Assembly (NCBI GenBank): GCA_035296705.1
Contig: DATHAL010000076.1
Location: 1 to 24,125 of the forward strand
Source of the DNA: WHSW01 sp035296705
GTDB lineage: Bacteria; Actinomycetota; Thermoleophilia; Solirubrobacterales; 70-9
Reading direction: 5' to 3'
Length of the DNA: 24,125 bases
The translations under genes were made by a program, and so were the position numbers. The notes beneath the pieces are model-generated. The model did not search any database. It was not told the DNA's origin and worked only from the letters and a program-made list of their open reading frames with translations. Below, piece by piece: positions 7,453 to 14,919 of the stretch (positions are counted from its first letter, which is position 1; each line of letters opens with the position of its first letter).

Positions 7453-9147
7453 GCCCGCGACCTGGAGGCGCACATCGGTCGACAGCTCGTCCTCCGAGCT
7501 CGTCACGGCGAGCCCAAGCGCCTCGAGGCTCCGGAAGTCGCCGGCGAAGGTCGCGTAGAGCGGGTCCTCGGCCAGCCCCATCCGCTCGCCGATCGCGACG
7601 AGGTCGTGGAGGTCGAGATACGCGAGCAGCGAGACGTCGTCCGGGAGCTCGTCGGTGGCGGCGTCGAAGCGATCCGCCTCGTCGAGGCCGCCGTTGTCGG
7701 AGGCGAGGTCGGCGATCCCCTGCGGATCGGTCGCGATCGCCGCGACGCCGTCGAAGACAGCGTAGGTGAGGTCGATCGTCGGCGAGAGCTGCAGGCTGTG
7801 GGCCTCCACCCCCTCGACGTCCTGCTGCTCGAAGACCGGCGCCTGCACGTCCCGGGACGCGGCCGCGGCCAGCGGCGCCTGCAGGGCCGCCAGCGCGCGC
7901 CGCGCCGCCTCGTCGTCGACATCGTCGGCGACGAGCTCGACGAACGGGAGCCCCAGCTGCTCCTGCTCCTGGGCGCGCGGCAGGATCGAGAGCGCCGCCT
8001 CGCCATCGAGCGCGTCGAGCAGGTCCCCTTCGACGTCGACGCCGCCCTCCTTGCGCAGCCGCCGCACCAGCGCCTCGAAGCCGCCCGCGATCCCGGGCGC
8101 CTGTGCGCTCGCCTGGGTCAGCAGGGCGCGGATCGTCCGCCCGGGGTCGTCGAAGCCCAGATAGCCGAGTGTGTCGGCGGGCAGGCGCTCGGCCAGCTGT
8201 GGCTCGAAGCTCGGGAAGGCCGCGAAGAACCCCGGTGTGGCACTCGCGCGCTCCGCGTTGAGCGTGCTGCGGATCGCAACCGCGTAACCGTCCTCGTCGA
8301 AACCGAGGGACGCCGCGACGCCTTCCGTCGCTCCCGGGCTGATGAGCGGGGTGAGCGTCGCGAGCTGCCCGCGGGAGGCGGCGACCAGCTGCTGAGCGCC
8401 TTCCGGGGAGATCCAAGCTTCGGCGAACCGTTCCGCCGGCAGCCGGTCGCGCGCCTCGGTGGCGGTTGCATCGGCCGAGAGCGGCTCGCCGCCGCCGTTC
8501 GCCGCGCCGGTCACCGCGCGTATGCCATCGCCGGAGCCGAGCACCAGGAAGCCTCCGACTTCTTCGCTCGCGACGCCACGGCCGACGCCGGCCGCAAACC
8601 GGCTCGCGCCCTCGGAGTCAGAGGCCTCGATCAGGACGACGCGCTCGGGTCCGCGGGGCCCGCCGAGGATCGCGACGGCGAGCTCGTCGCCGAACCACGG
8701 GCGGACCTCCGAGTCGAACTGCGCCGGGGTGTCGGCAAGGCCGGGCAGCAGCGCAAGCGCCCGCGAGACGAGCTGCTCGCTCAGCACTGGGGTCGCATCG
8801 GCGACGTCGCCCGCCAGCTCCATCTGGTCGGAGTCGGGATCGAGATCGACGTGGACGTAGGCGAGCGCGTCCGCGGGGACGAGCTCGGCGGCGTGGTCCT
8901 CGGGCGCGCACGCGTCGCCGCCGGGGAACTCGCACGGGAGCTGCGGGACTGCCAAGGCCAGGAAGAGCAGGATGACGACGGCCGCCCCGAGCGCGGCGAG
9001 CAGCCGGCGACGCTCGATGACCGTGAGCCGATTCCAGAAGTCGCCAAACCCGCGTCCGAGCGAACGCGGGATCCGGCCGAGCGCGCGCCCGATCACGTAC
9101 GCGAGGTCGGCGAGCGCGTAGCGCGCACTCTTCAGGCGCTCTCTCAC
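7450..9147 (-). CDS. DUF3352-like single-pass membrane protein
   Basis: A 565-residue protein of unknown function, resembling the actinobacterial DUF3352 family; the family call is from memory of its style. A basic N-terminal tail (1-48) is followed by one transmembrane helix (about 49-68, LLAALGAAVVILLFLALAVPQ). A large extracytoplasmic domain follows, with Cys72 and Cys80 just outside the membrane and the family-like opening VPADALAYVHVDLDPDSD. The rest is acidic, with repeated substitutions of the type LGYLGFDDPG and LLAYLDLHDL. The GTG at 9147 overlaps the der TGA (GTGA). A TATAAC string 6 nt before the GTG lies within the end of der and could be a weak extra promoter. It sits between der and metK; nothing in the sequence explains its job. 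Confidence 0.8.
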   Translation of the reverse strand: MRERLKSARYALADLAYVIGRALGRIPRSLGRGFGDFWNRLTVIERRRLLAALGAAVVILLFLALAVPQLPCEFPGGDACAPEDHAAELVPADALAYVHVDLDPDSDQMELAGDVADATPVLSEQLVSRALALLPGLADTPAQFDSEVRPWFGDELAVAILGGPRGPERVVLIEASDSEGASRFAAGVGRGVASEEVGGFLVLGSGDGIRAVTGAANGGGEPLSADATATEARDRLPAERFAEAWISPEGAQQLVAASRGQLATLTPLISPGATEGVAASLGFDEDGYAVAIRSTLNAERASATPGFFAAFPSFEPQLAERLPADTLGYLGFDDPGRTIRALLTQASAQAPGIAGGFEALVRRLRKEGGVDVEGDLLDALDGEAALSILPRAQEQEQLGLPFVELVADDVDDEAARRALAALQAPLAAAASRDVQAPVFEQQDVEGVEAHSLQLSPTIDLTYAVFDGVAAIATDPQGIADLASDNGGLDEADRFDAATDELPDDVSLLAYLDLHDLVAIGERMGLAEDPLYATFAGDFRSLEALGLAVTSSEDELSTDVRLQVAG

Positions 9148-10478
9148 CGACGCGTTATATCGCGGCGCTTCGGGACGAGGTCGATGACGAGCGGCACCCC
9201 CTCGAGCTCGTACGCCTCGCGAAGGCGGTTCTCCAGGTGGTAGGCCCAGTCGCGGGTGATGAGGCGCCGGTCGTTCACCTGGATCGCGATCCGCGGCGGC
9301 CGCGTGCCCACCTGGGCCGCGTAGTAGAGGCGCAGTCGCTTGCCGCGCCGCTGCGGCGGCGGGCGCTTGGCGACCACGTCCGCGACCATGCGGTTGAGCT
9401 CCGGGGTCGGAATCCGCTCGGCGCGCTTGTCGGCGAGCTCGATCGCCGTGGCGAGCAGCTTCGGGACGGCGCGGCCGGTCTTCGCCGATGCCGCGATCAC
9501 CGGCGGTCGCTGGCGGATCCTCTTCGCGAGCCGGGCCCTCGACGTGCGAAGGAGCTCTTCCGGCTCCTCCGCGAGGTCCCACTTGTTGAGCGCGGCGACC
9601 GTCGCGCAGCCGCTTCGCATCGCGAGCTCGGCGATCCGCAGGTCCTCCGACGTCACGCCCTCGCCCGCATCGCAGACGAGGATCGCCACGTCGGCGCGCT
9701 CTGCAGCGCGCTCTGACCGAAGCTGCGCGTAGTAGTCGATCGTGCCGGCGACCTTGGTTCGCCTGCGGATCCCGGCGGTGTCGATCAGGGTCACGCCGCG
9801 GCCGTCGAACTCGAGCGCCGTGTCGATCGAGTCCCTCGTCGTGCCCGGGATCTCCGAAACGATCACGCGCTCCGCGCCCAGGAGCGCGTTCACGAGCGTC
9901 GACTTGCCGACGTTCGGACGGCCGATCACGGCCACGGCGACCGGCTCGTCGCCCTCCTCCGGCAGCTCGACCGCAGCCCCGCGCGCGAGCTCCGCCAGCC
10001 GGTCGAGGAGGTCGCCGGTGCCCCGACCATGGGTCGCCGAGACCGGGAGCGGCTCACCGAGGCCGAGTGCGTAGAGCTCGGCGACCAGCGGCTCCTCGGC
10101 GTCGGAGTCGGCCTTGTTCGCGACCACGACCACCGGGCGCTCCGTGCGCCTCAGGATCTCCGCGACCTCCGCGTCGCCCTGCCGCAGCCCGGCCCGGGCG
10201 TCGAGGACGAGCGCCACCGCGTCGGCGTCGGTGATCGCCTCGCGGGCCTGGCGCTGAACGGCCCGCGAGAGGGAGTCCCCGGCCTCGAGATCGACGCCGC
10301 CGGTGTCGACGAGCTCGAAGCGGACGCCGTTCCACTCGCACTCGAGCATCTTGCGGTCCCTCGTCACGCCCGCCTCTCGGTGCACGACAGCCTCGCGCCC
10401 GCCGACCAGCCGGTTGATGAGCGTGGACTTGCCGACGTTGGGAAAGCCGACCACCGCCACTCGCGGCAGGCGCGTCAT
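9144..10478 (-). CDS. der: ribosome biogenesis GTPase Der (EngA), double GTPase domain
   Basis: Essential GTPase for 50S subunit maturation. The 444 residues carry two tandem G domains and a C-terminal KH-like domain (about 360-440). First G domain: G1 GFPNVGKST (11-19), G3 DTGG (58-61), G4 NKAD (121-124). Second: G1 GRPNVGKST (186-194), G3 DTAG (233-236), G4 NKWD further on. The ATG at 10478 overlaps the cmk TGA (ATGA), the common cmk-der pairing. A GTGA overlap with the next gene continues the operon. Full length, with no missing motif. Confidence 0.98.
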   Translation of the reverse strand: MTRLPRVAVVGFPNVGKSTLINRLVGGREAVVHREAGVTRDRKMLECEWNGVRFELVDTGGVDLEAGDSLSRAVQRQAREAITDADAVALVLDARAGLRQGDAEVAEILRRTERPVVVVANKADSDAEEPLVAELYALGLGEPLPVSATHGRGTGDLLDRLAELARGAAVELPEEGDEPVAVAVIGRPNVGKSTLVNALLGAERVIVSEIPGTTRDSIDTALEFDGRGVTLIDTAGIRRRTKVAGTIDYYAQLRSERAAERADVAILVCDAGEGVTSEDLRIAELAMRSGCATVAALNKWDLAEEPEELLRTSRARLAKRIRQRPPVIAASAKTGRAVPKLLATAIELADKRAERIPTPELNRMVADVVAKRPPPQRRGKRLRLYYAAQVGTRPPRIAIQVNDRRLITRDWAYHLENRLREAYELEGVPLVIDLVPKRRDITRR

Positions 10479-11113
10479 GCGATGCCGCGCTCCCTCGCGA
10501 GCCCGGCTATCTGGGCGACCACGTCGTCGACGCCGCGATCGGTCGTGTCGAGCTCGATCGCGTCCTCCGCCGCACGGAGCGCCCCATGCTCGCGCCCGCG
10601 GTCGCGAGCGTCGCGCTCTCGCTGCGCCGCAAGCACCGCGTCGAGCGGCTCCCCGGTCTCGGCCGCGCGCCGCCGCGCACGCTCCTGCGGGCTCGCACTG
10701 AGAAAGACCTTGAGCGGCGAGTCGGGGCTGACGACGGTGCCTATGTCGCGGCCCTCCGCGACGTACCCGCCGTCAGCGATCAGCTGGCGCTGGCGCTCGA
10801 TCATCGCCGCGCGCACTGCCGGATGCACGGAGACGCGCGACGCCGCGGCCGAGACCTCCGGCGCGCGGATCGCCTCAGTCACGTCCTCGCCATCGAGCGT
10901 CACCCGCCCTCCGTCGAAGGCGATCTCGATCCTCCGCGCGACCGCGGCCACCGCCGCGGCGTCGTCCGGGTTGGCCCCCGCCCGCAGGGCCGCCAGCGCC
11001 ACGCACCGGTACATCGCGCCCGAGTCGAGGTACGTGAACCCGAGCGCCGCCGCGACGCCGCGGGCGACGGTGGACTTTCCGGCACCGGCGGGGCCGTCGA
11101 TCGCGATCACCAT
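10475..11113 (-). CDS. cmk: cytidylate kinase
   Basis: Phosphorylates CMP and dCMP with ATP. The 212 residues show the P-loop GPAGAGKST (7-15), then YLDSGAMYR (28-36), which binds the nucleotide monophosphate, and GRDIGTVVSPDSPLKVFL with the CMP-contacting Arg-Asp. The family's lid region (SPQERARRRAAE) follows. The ATG at 11113 is 26 bp from the divergent cupin start. A TATCCT hexamer 9 nt upstream suggests a very short or absent 5' leader. In many bacteria cmk directly follows aroA; here a cupin gene on the opposite strand separates them. It heads cmk-der-DUF3352-metK. Confidence 0.97.
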   Translation of the reverse strand: MVIAIDGPAGAGKSTVARGVAAALGFTYLDSGAMYRCVALAALRAGANPDDAAAVAAVARRIEIAFDGGRVTLDGEDVTEAIRAPEVSAAASRVSVHPAVRAAMIERQRQLIADGGYVAEGRDIGTVVSPDSPLKVFLSASPQERARRRAAETGEPLDAVLAAQRERDARDRGREHGALRAAEDAIELDTTDRGVDDVVAQIAGLARERGIA

Positions 11114-11122
11114 GGCGGCCGG

Positions 11123-11132
11123 AGGATAGAGT
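11123..11132. promoter_or_regulatory. overlapping back-to-back -10 elements for cmk and the cupin gene
   Basis: The 26-bp gap between the cmk and cupin starts holds two face-to-face hexamers that share two bases: TATCCT on minus (11128-11123), 9 nt before cmk, and TAGAGT on plus (11127-11132), 7 nt before the cupin. Polymerase bound at one should exclude the other, so the two transcripts may compete. Confidence 0.55.
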
Positions 11133-11139
11133 TGCCCCG

Positions 11140-11484
11140 ATGCGCAGCTGGGACCTCTCGACGCTCGACGTGAAGCCGCACAGTCCGGAGGTGCTCGCCT
11201 CAGACGAGGAGGGGCGTGTGATCGCGATCCATCTGCCGGCCGGCGAGCGCCTCCAGGAGCATCAGGTGCACGAGCGTGCCTGGCTCGTGGTCGCCTCGGG
11301 CCGCGTGGAGATCGACGACTCCGGCGGCGAGACGGTCGCCGGCGGGCCAGGCCTGCTGGCCGCCTTCGATCCCAGAGAGCGCCGCGAGGTGCGCGCGACC
11401 GAGGACGCCCGCATCCTCCTCGTGCTCTCGCCGTGGCCGGGGGTCGGCCACCCGAGGTCGAGGCCCAGCCCCGCCGCCGGCTAG
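11140..11484 (+). CDS. small cupin-fold protein
   Basis: A 114-residue protein with a single cupin barrel. The core pattern is IAIHLPAGERLQEHQVHERAWLVVASGRVEI (about 28-58), where HQVHERA holds the metal-type His and Glu positions of cupin motif 1. Motif 2 is weaker (GPGLLAAFDPRERREVRA), lacks the usual His, and has Asp-Pro at that place. The substrate is unknown; many small cupins bind ligands or metals without being enzymes. ATG at 11140 has a TAGAGT box 7 nt upstream and no Shine-Dalgarno, so it is probably leaderless. Its TAG stop lies in a CTAG shared with the opposite-strand aroA stop. It interrupts the usual aroA-cmk order. Confidence 0.85.
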   Translation: MRSWDLSTLDVKPHSPEVLASDEEGRVIAIHLPAGERLQEHQVHERAWLVVASGRVEIDDSGGETVAGGPGLLAAFDPRERREVRATEDARILLVLSPWPGVGHPRSRPSPAAG

Positions 11485-12794
11485 GCGGCAAGTGCGCGCA
11501 GGTCGCGCTCGAATCCCGGATAGCTCACGCCCGCGGCCTCGAAGCCGTCCACCTCGACCCCCTGCTTCGAAGCCAGGCCGGCGATCGCCCCCAGCATCGC
11601 GAGCCGGTGATCGCCACGCGAGGAGAGCGCGCCGCCACGCAAGCCGCCGGTTCCGATGACGGCGAAGCCGTCGTCCGTTGCCTCGATCTCCGCGCCGAGC
11701 CCCCGCAGACCCTCGACCACCGTCGCGATCCGGTCCGACTCCTTATGGCGAAGCTCCTCCGCGCCCGAGACGATCGTCCTCCCCTCGGCGAACGAGCCCG
11801 CGAGCGCGACGAGGGGGAGCTCGTCGATCGCCAGCGGCACCTCGCCGCCGCTCACGCGCGTCGCCCGAAGCGGCGCGGGGCGGGCGACGAGCGTCGCCAC
11901 GGGCTCGCGGCCGGCGGCCGGCGTCTCGACGACCTCGGTCGCGGCGCCCATGCGGTTGAGGATCCCGAGCAGCCCGACCCGGCCGGGGTTGATTCCGACG
12001 CCCTCGAGCCGCACCTCGCTGCCGGCGACGATCGTCGCGGCGACGAGGAAGAAGGCGGCGGAGGAGAAATCACCGGGGACCGTGATCTGGGAAGGCTCGA
12101 GCCGCTCGGCCGGCCCCACCGTCACCCGCTTCGCCGGCAGCTCACCGTGGATCGTCACCGGCGTCCCCGCGTCCTCGACGCGGACGTCCGCGCCGGCGGC
12201 GCGCAACATCCGCTCGGTGTGGTCGCGCGTCGGGCGCGGCTCGATCACGCTGGTGGGACCGTCGGCGAGGAGCCCGGCGAGAAGCAGGCACGACTTCACC
12301 TGCGCGCTCGCCACCGGCATCCGATAGGAGATCCCGCGGAGCGCCGAGCCGTGGACGACAAGCGGCACGAGCCGCTCCTCGCGCGCCTCGACCACCGCCC
12401 CCATCCGTCGCAGGGGCTCGACGATCCGGTCTACGGGACGGCGACGGATCGAGTCGTCGCCGTCGAAGCGCCACTCGCCCCCGGGCTGGCCGGCGAGCCA
12501 ACCGGGAAGGAGGCGCAGCAGCGTGCCGGCGTTGCCGACGTCGATCGGTGCCGGCACCGCCCTCCGCAGCCCCGCGCCGCGCACGCGAAGGTCCGGCGGC
12601 TGGCCGTCGACCGCGGCGCCCACCGCAGCGACCGCGGCCAGCGTCGAGCGAGCGTCGGCGGCGTCGAGGTAGCCGGAGATCTCCGTCTCTCCCTCGGCCA
12701 TCGCCGCGACGATGGCGGCCCGGTGGGAGATCGACTTGTCCGGCGGTGGCGCAAACGTGCCGCGAAGCGCTCCCGCCGGGTCGAAGCGGGTCAC
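11481..12794 (-). CDS. aroA: 3-phosphoshikimate 1-carboxyvinyltransferase (EPSP synthase)
   Basis: Joins shikimate 3-phosphate and phosphoenolpyruvate, the sixth step of the shikimate pathway. The 437 residues carry PPDKSISHRA (17-26), GNAGT (87-91), SAQVKS (163-168), RDHTE (190-194), then AIDELPLVALAGSFAEG (catalytic Asp), ELRHKESDRI and RGDHRLAM near the C-terminus. The RxHxE and SAQxK patterns resemble class II (CP4-like) enzymes, but the pocket Gly is kept (GNAGT, not GNAAT) and the class II NxTR site reads NPGR. The GTG at 12794 overlaps the tyrA stop (GTGA). It is the last gene of the leader-aroF-tyrA-aroA operon, and its TAG stop shares CTAG with the cupin stop. Confidence 0.97.
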   Translation of the reverse strand: MTRFDPAGALRGTFAPPPDKSISHRAAIVAAMAEGETEISGYLDAADARSTLAAVAAVGAAVDGQPPDLRVRGAGLRRAVPAPIDVGNAGTLLRLLPGWLAGQPGGEWRFDGDDSIRRRPVDRIVEPLRRMGAVVEAREERLVPLVVHGSALRGISYRMPVASAQVKSCLLLAGLLADGPTSVIEPRPTRDHTERMLRAAGADVRVEDAGTPVTIHGELPAKRVTVGPAERLEPSQITVPGDFSSAAFFLVAATIVAGSEVRLEGVGINPGRVGLLGILNRMGAATEVVETPAAGREPVATLVARPAPLRATRVSGGEVPLAIDELPLVALAGSFAEGRTIVSGAEELRHKESDRIATVVEGLRGLGAEIEATDDGFAVIGTGGLRGGALSSRGDHRLAMLGAIAGLASKQGVEVDGFEAAGVSYPGFERDLRALAA

Positions 12795-13888
12795 GGGCCC
12801 TCGCCGCCGACGACCGACGCGACGTGGCCGAGCTCCCGCACCACCTCCGCCGCGCGCCCGGCCTCCTCGCCGCCGGCCACCCAGATCGAGATCGCGCCGG
12901 TGCGCATGTCGGGTGCCGGGTAGAGCGCCATGTCCTCGATGTTGACGTGGGCGCGGCCGAGCGCGAGCGCGATCTCCGCCACGGTGCCCGGCCGGTTTTC
13001 GACCCCGATCCGGATCTCGCGCAGGTCACCGCCCGCGAGATCGGCCTCGAGCAGCCGCCGCCGGTCCTCGCCCGCGGCGCGGTGCCAGTCCGCCACGCCG
13101 TCGGCGTCCCCGGCGCGGATCAGCGTCGCGGCCTCGGCGAGCCGCTCGATCACGGCGTCGATCTCGTCGGCGACGGCACCGCTGTTGGTGGCGAAGATGT
13201 CCCCCCAGATCGCCGGGTTGGCGCCCGCCACCCTGGTCGTGTCGCGAAAGCTCGTGCCGACCTCCGGGAGGCGCTCGGACTCCTCGGAGAGCGCCGCCGC
13301 CGCCTCGCGGACGAGCACGTTCGCCAGGACGTGCGGCAGGTGGCTCACCGTCGCCATCACCCTGTCGTGCGTCTCGGCGTCGATCGCCTGCGGGCGCGCG
13401 CCGAGCTCGGAGATGGCGCGCTGGAGCCGGTCGTAGGCGAGCCCGCTCGAATCGCTTATCGGCGTCAGGTACCAGCGCGCGCCCTCGAGCATCTCGGCGC
13501 GCGCGTTGGCGACCCCAGCCGTCTCGGCGCCCGCCAGCGGGTGGCCGCCGATGAAGCGCGGCCTGTCGGAGTGGTCGGCCAACGAGCCGATCAGCGCGCG
13601 CTTCGTCGAGCCGACGTCGGTGACCACGCAATCGGAGCCGCTCGCAGCGAGCGCCTCCGCGGCCAGCGCGGCGAGCGCGCGGACCGGCGCCGCGCAGAAG
13701 ACGATCTCGGCCCCGTCCACGGCCTCGGCGATCGAGCCGGCCGGCCTGTCGACCGCCCCCAGCTCGACCGCTGCCGCGAGGTTGGTGGCGTCGGGGTCGA
13801 ACCCGGCGACCTCCGCGTCCAGCCGCCGCCGCGCCGCGAGCCCGATCGAGCCCCCGATCAGGCCGACGCCGAGGACGGCGAGCCTCAA
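12791..13888 (-). CDS. tyrA: prephenate dehydrogenase with C-terminal ACT domain
   Basis: Oxidatively decarboxylates prephenate to 4-hydroxyphenylpyruvate for tyrosine synthesis. The start is TTG at 13888, overlapping the aroF TGA as TTGA; it places the Rossmann opening MRLAVLGVGLIGGS right at the N-terminus, and no other start fits as well. In 365 residues: NAD(P)-binding GVGLIGGS (7-14); DVGSTK (91-96); GHPLAGAE (115-122); SHLPH (182-186) near the active site; and an ACT domain (about 289-360, IRIGVENRPGTVAEIALALG) that in relatives binds an amino acid, often tyrosine, for feedback. A substrate of arogenate instead of prephenate cannot be excluded. Coupled to aroF and aroA. Confidence 0.95.
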   Translation of the reverse strand: MRLAVLGVGLIGGSIGLAARRRLDAEVAGFDPDATNLAAAVELGAVDRPAGSIAEAVDGAEIVFCAAPVRALAALAAEALAASGSDCVVTDVGSTKRALIGSLADHSDRPRFIGGHPLAGAETAGVANARAEMLEGARWYLTPISDSSGLAYDRLQRAISELGARPQAIDAETHDRVMATVSHLPHVLANVLVREAAAALSEESERLPEVGTSFRDTTRVAGANPAIWGDIFATNSGAVADEIDAVIERLAEAATLIRAGDADGVADWHRAAGEDRRRLLEADLAGGDLREIRIGVENRPGTVAEIALALGRAHVNIEDMALYPAPDMRTGAISIWVAGGEEAGRAAEVVRELGHVASVVGGEGP

Positions 13889-14910
13889 ACCGCCGAGAAT
13901 TCCTTGCCGGCCACCTCGGCGACCCGCCGCACCTGGTCGGCGTAGTCGGCGAAGCCGTCGGTCGGCAGCGCCTGCGGACCGTCGCAGATCGCGTGCTCGG
14001 GGTCGTTGTGCACCTCGACGATGATCCCGTCCGCTCCCGCCGCCGCCGCGGCGAGCGACATCGACGGCACCCAGTCGCGCCGGCCCGGGGCGTGGCTCGG
14101 GTCGATCACGATCGGCAGGTGCGTGAGCTCCCGCAGGGCCGGGACCGCGAGCAGATCGAGCGTGAACCGGTACGCCGTCTCGAAGGTCCGGATGCCGCGC
14201 TCGCAGAGGACGACGTCGGGGTTGCCCTCCTTGAGCACGTATTCGGCGGCCATCAGGAGGTCCTCGAGCGTCGATGAGAGCCCACGCTTGAGCAGCACCG
14301 GCTTGCCGGCCCGGCCGACCTCGGTAAGCAGCGTGTAGTTCTGCATGTTGCGAGCGCCGACCTGGACCATGTCCGCGACCTCGACCACGTCGGCGACGTC
14401 GCGGACGTCCATGAGCTCGGTGACGATCGGCAGCCCGGTCTCCTCCTTCGCCTCCTGGAGCAGGCGCAGGCCCTCTACTCCCAGCCCCTGGAAGCTGTAC
14501 GGGGACGTGCGCGGCTTGTACGCCCCGCCGCGCAACATCGCGGCGCCGCCGTCGGCGACGACCCGCGCCGTCTCCAGGAGCTGCTCGCGGCTCTCGACGG
14601 TGCACGGCCCGGCGATCAGGGCGAAGTGCTCACCGCCGAGCCGGCGTCCGTCGACGTCGACGACGGTTCGCTCGCCCTTCTTGAACTGCGCCGAGGCGAG
14701 CTTGTACGGCTTCAGGATCGGCACCAGGTGGTCGACACCCGGCGCTCCCTCGAGCCCCAGCGCGGCGACCCTCTCGCGCTCGCCGATCGCGCCGATCACC
14801 GTGAGCAGCTCGCCCCTCGAGAGGTGCGCAGAGCAGCCCACCTCCTCGATCCGTTCGACGACGTGAGCGATCTGCTCCTCCGTCGCCCCCTCTTTCATCA
14901 CGATCATCAT
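13885..14910 (-). CDS. aroF: DAHP synthase, type I-beta, with N-terminal regulatory domain
   Basis: First enzyme of the shikimate pathway: phosphoenolpyruvate plus erythrose 4-phosphate to DAHP. The 341 residues closely follow the Thermotoga maritima type: a ferredoxin/ACT-like regulatory domain (1-70, MIVMKEGATEEQI to VPILKPYKLAS) and a barrel with AGPCTVES (100-107), GGAYKPRTSPYSFQG (128-142), QVGARNMQNY, LLKRG, LCERGIRTFE and IDPSH. In relatives the N-terminal domain gives tyrosine/phenylalanine feedback. The first ATG at 14910 has GGAGAA (14925-14920) 9 nt upstream; the second ATG, 3 nt later, matches the usual N-terminus. Unusually for this window it has a strong Shine-Dalgarno sequence, and that sequence pairs with the upstream leader ORF, implying control of its translation. 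Confidence 0.97.
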   Translation of the reverse strand: MMIVMKEGATEEQIAHVVERIEEVGCSAHLSRGELLTVIGAIGERERVAALGLEGAPGVDHLVPILKPYKLASAQFKKGERTVVDVDGRRLGGEHFALIAGPCTVESREQLLETARVVADGGAAMLRGGAYKPRTSPYSFQGLGVEGLRLLQEAKEETGLPIVTELMDVRDVADVVEVADMVQVGARNMQNYTLLTEVGRAGKPVLLKRGLSSTLEDLLMAAEYVLKEGNPDVVLCERGIRTFETAYRFTLDLLAVPALRELTHLPIVIDPSHAPGRRDWVPSMSLAAAAAGADGIIVEVHNDPEHAICDGPQALPTDGFADYADQVRRVAEVAGKEFSAV

Positions 14911-14919
14911 CTGGTCAAC

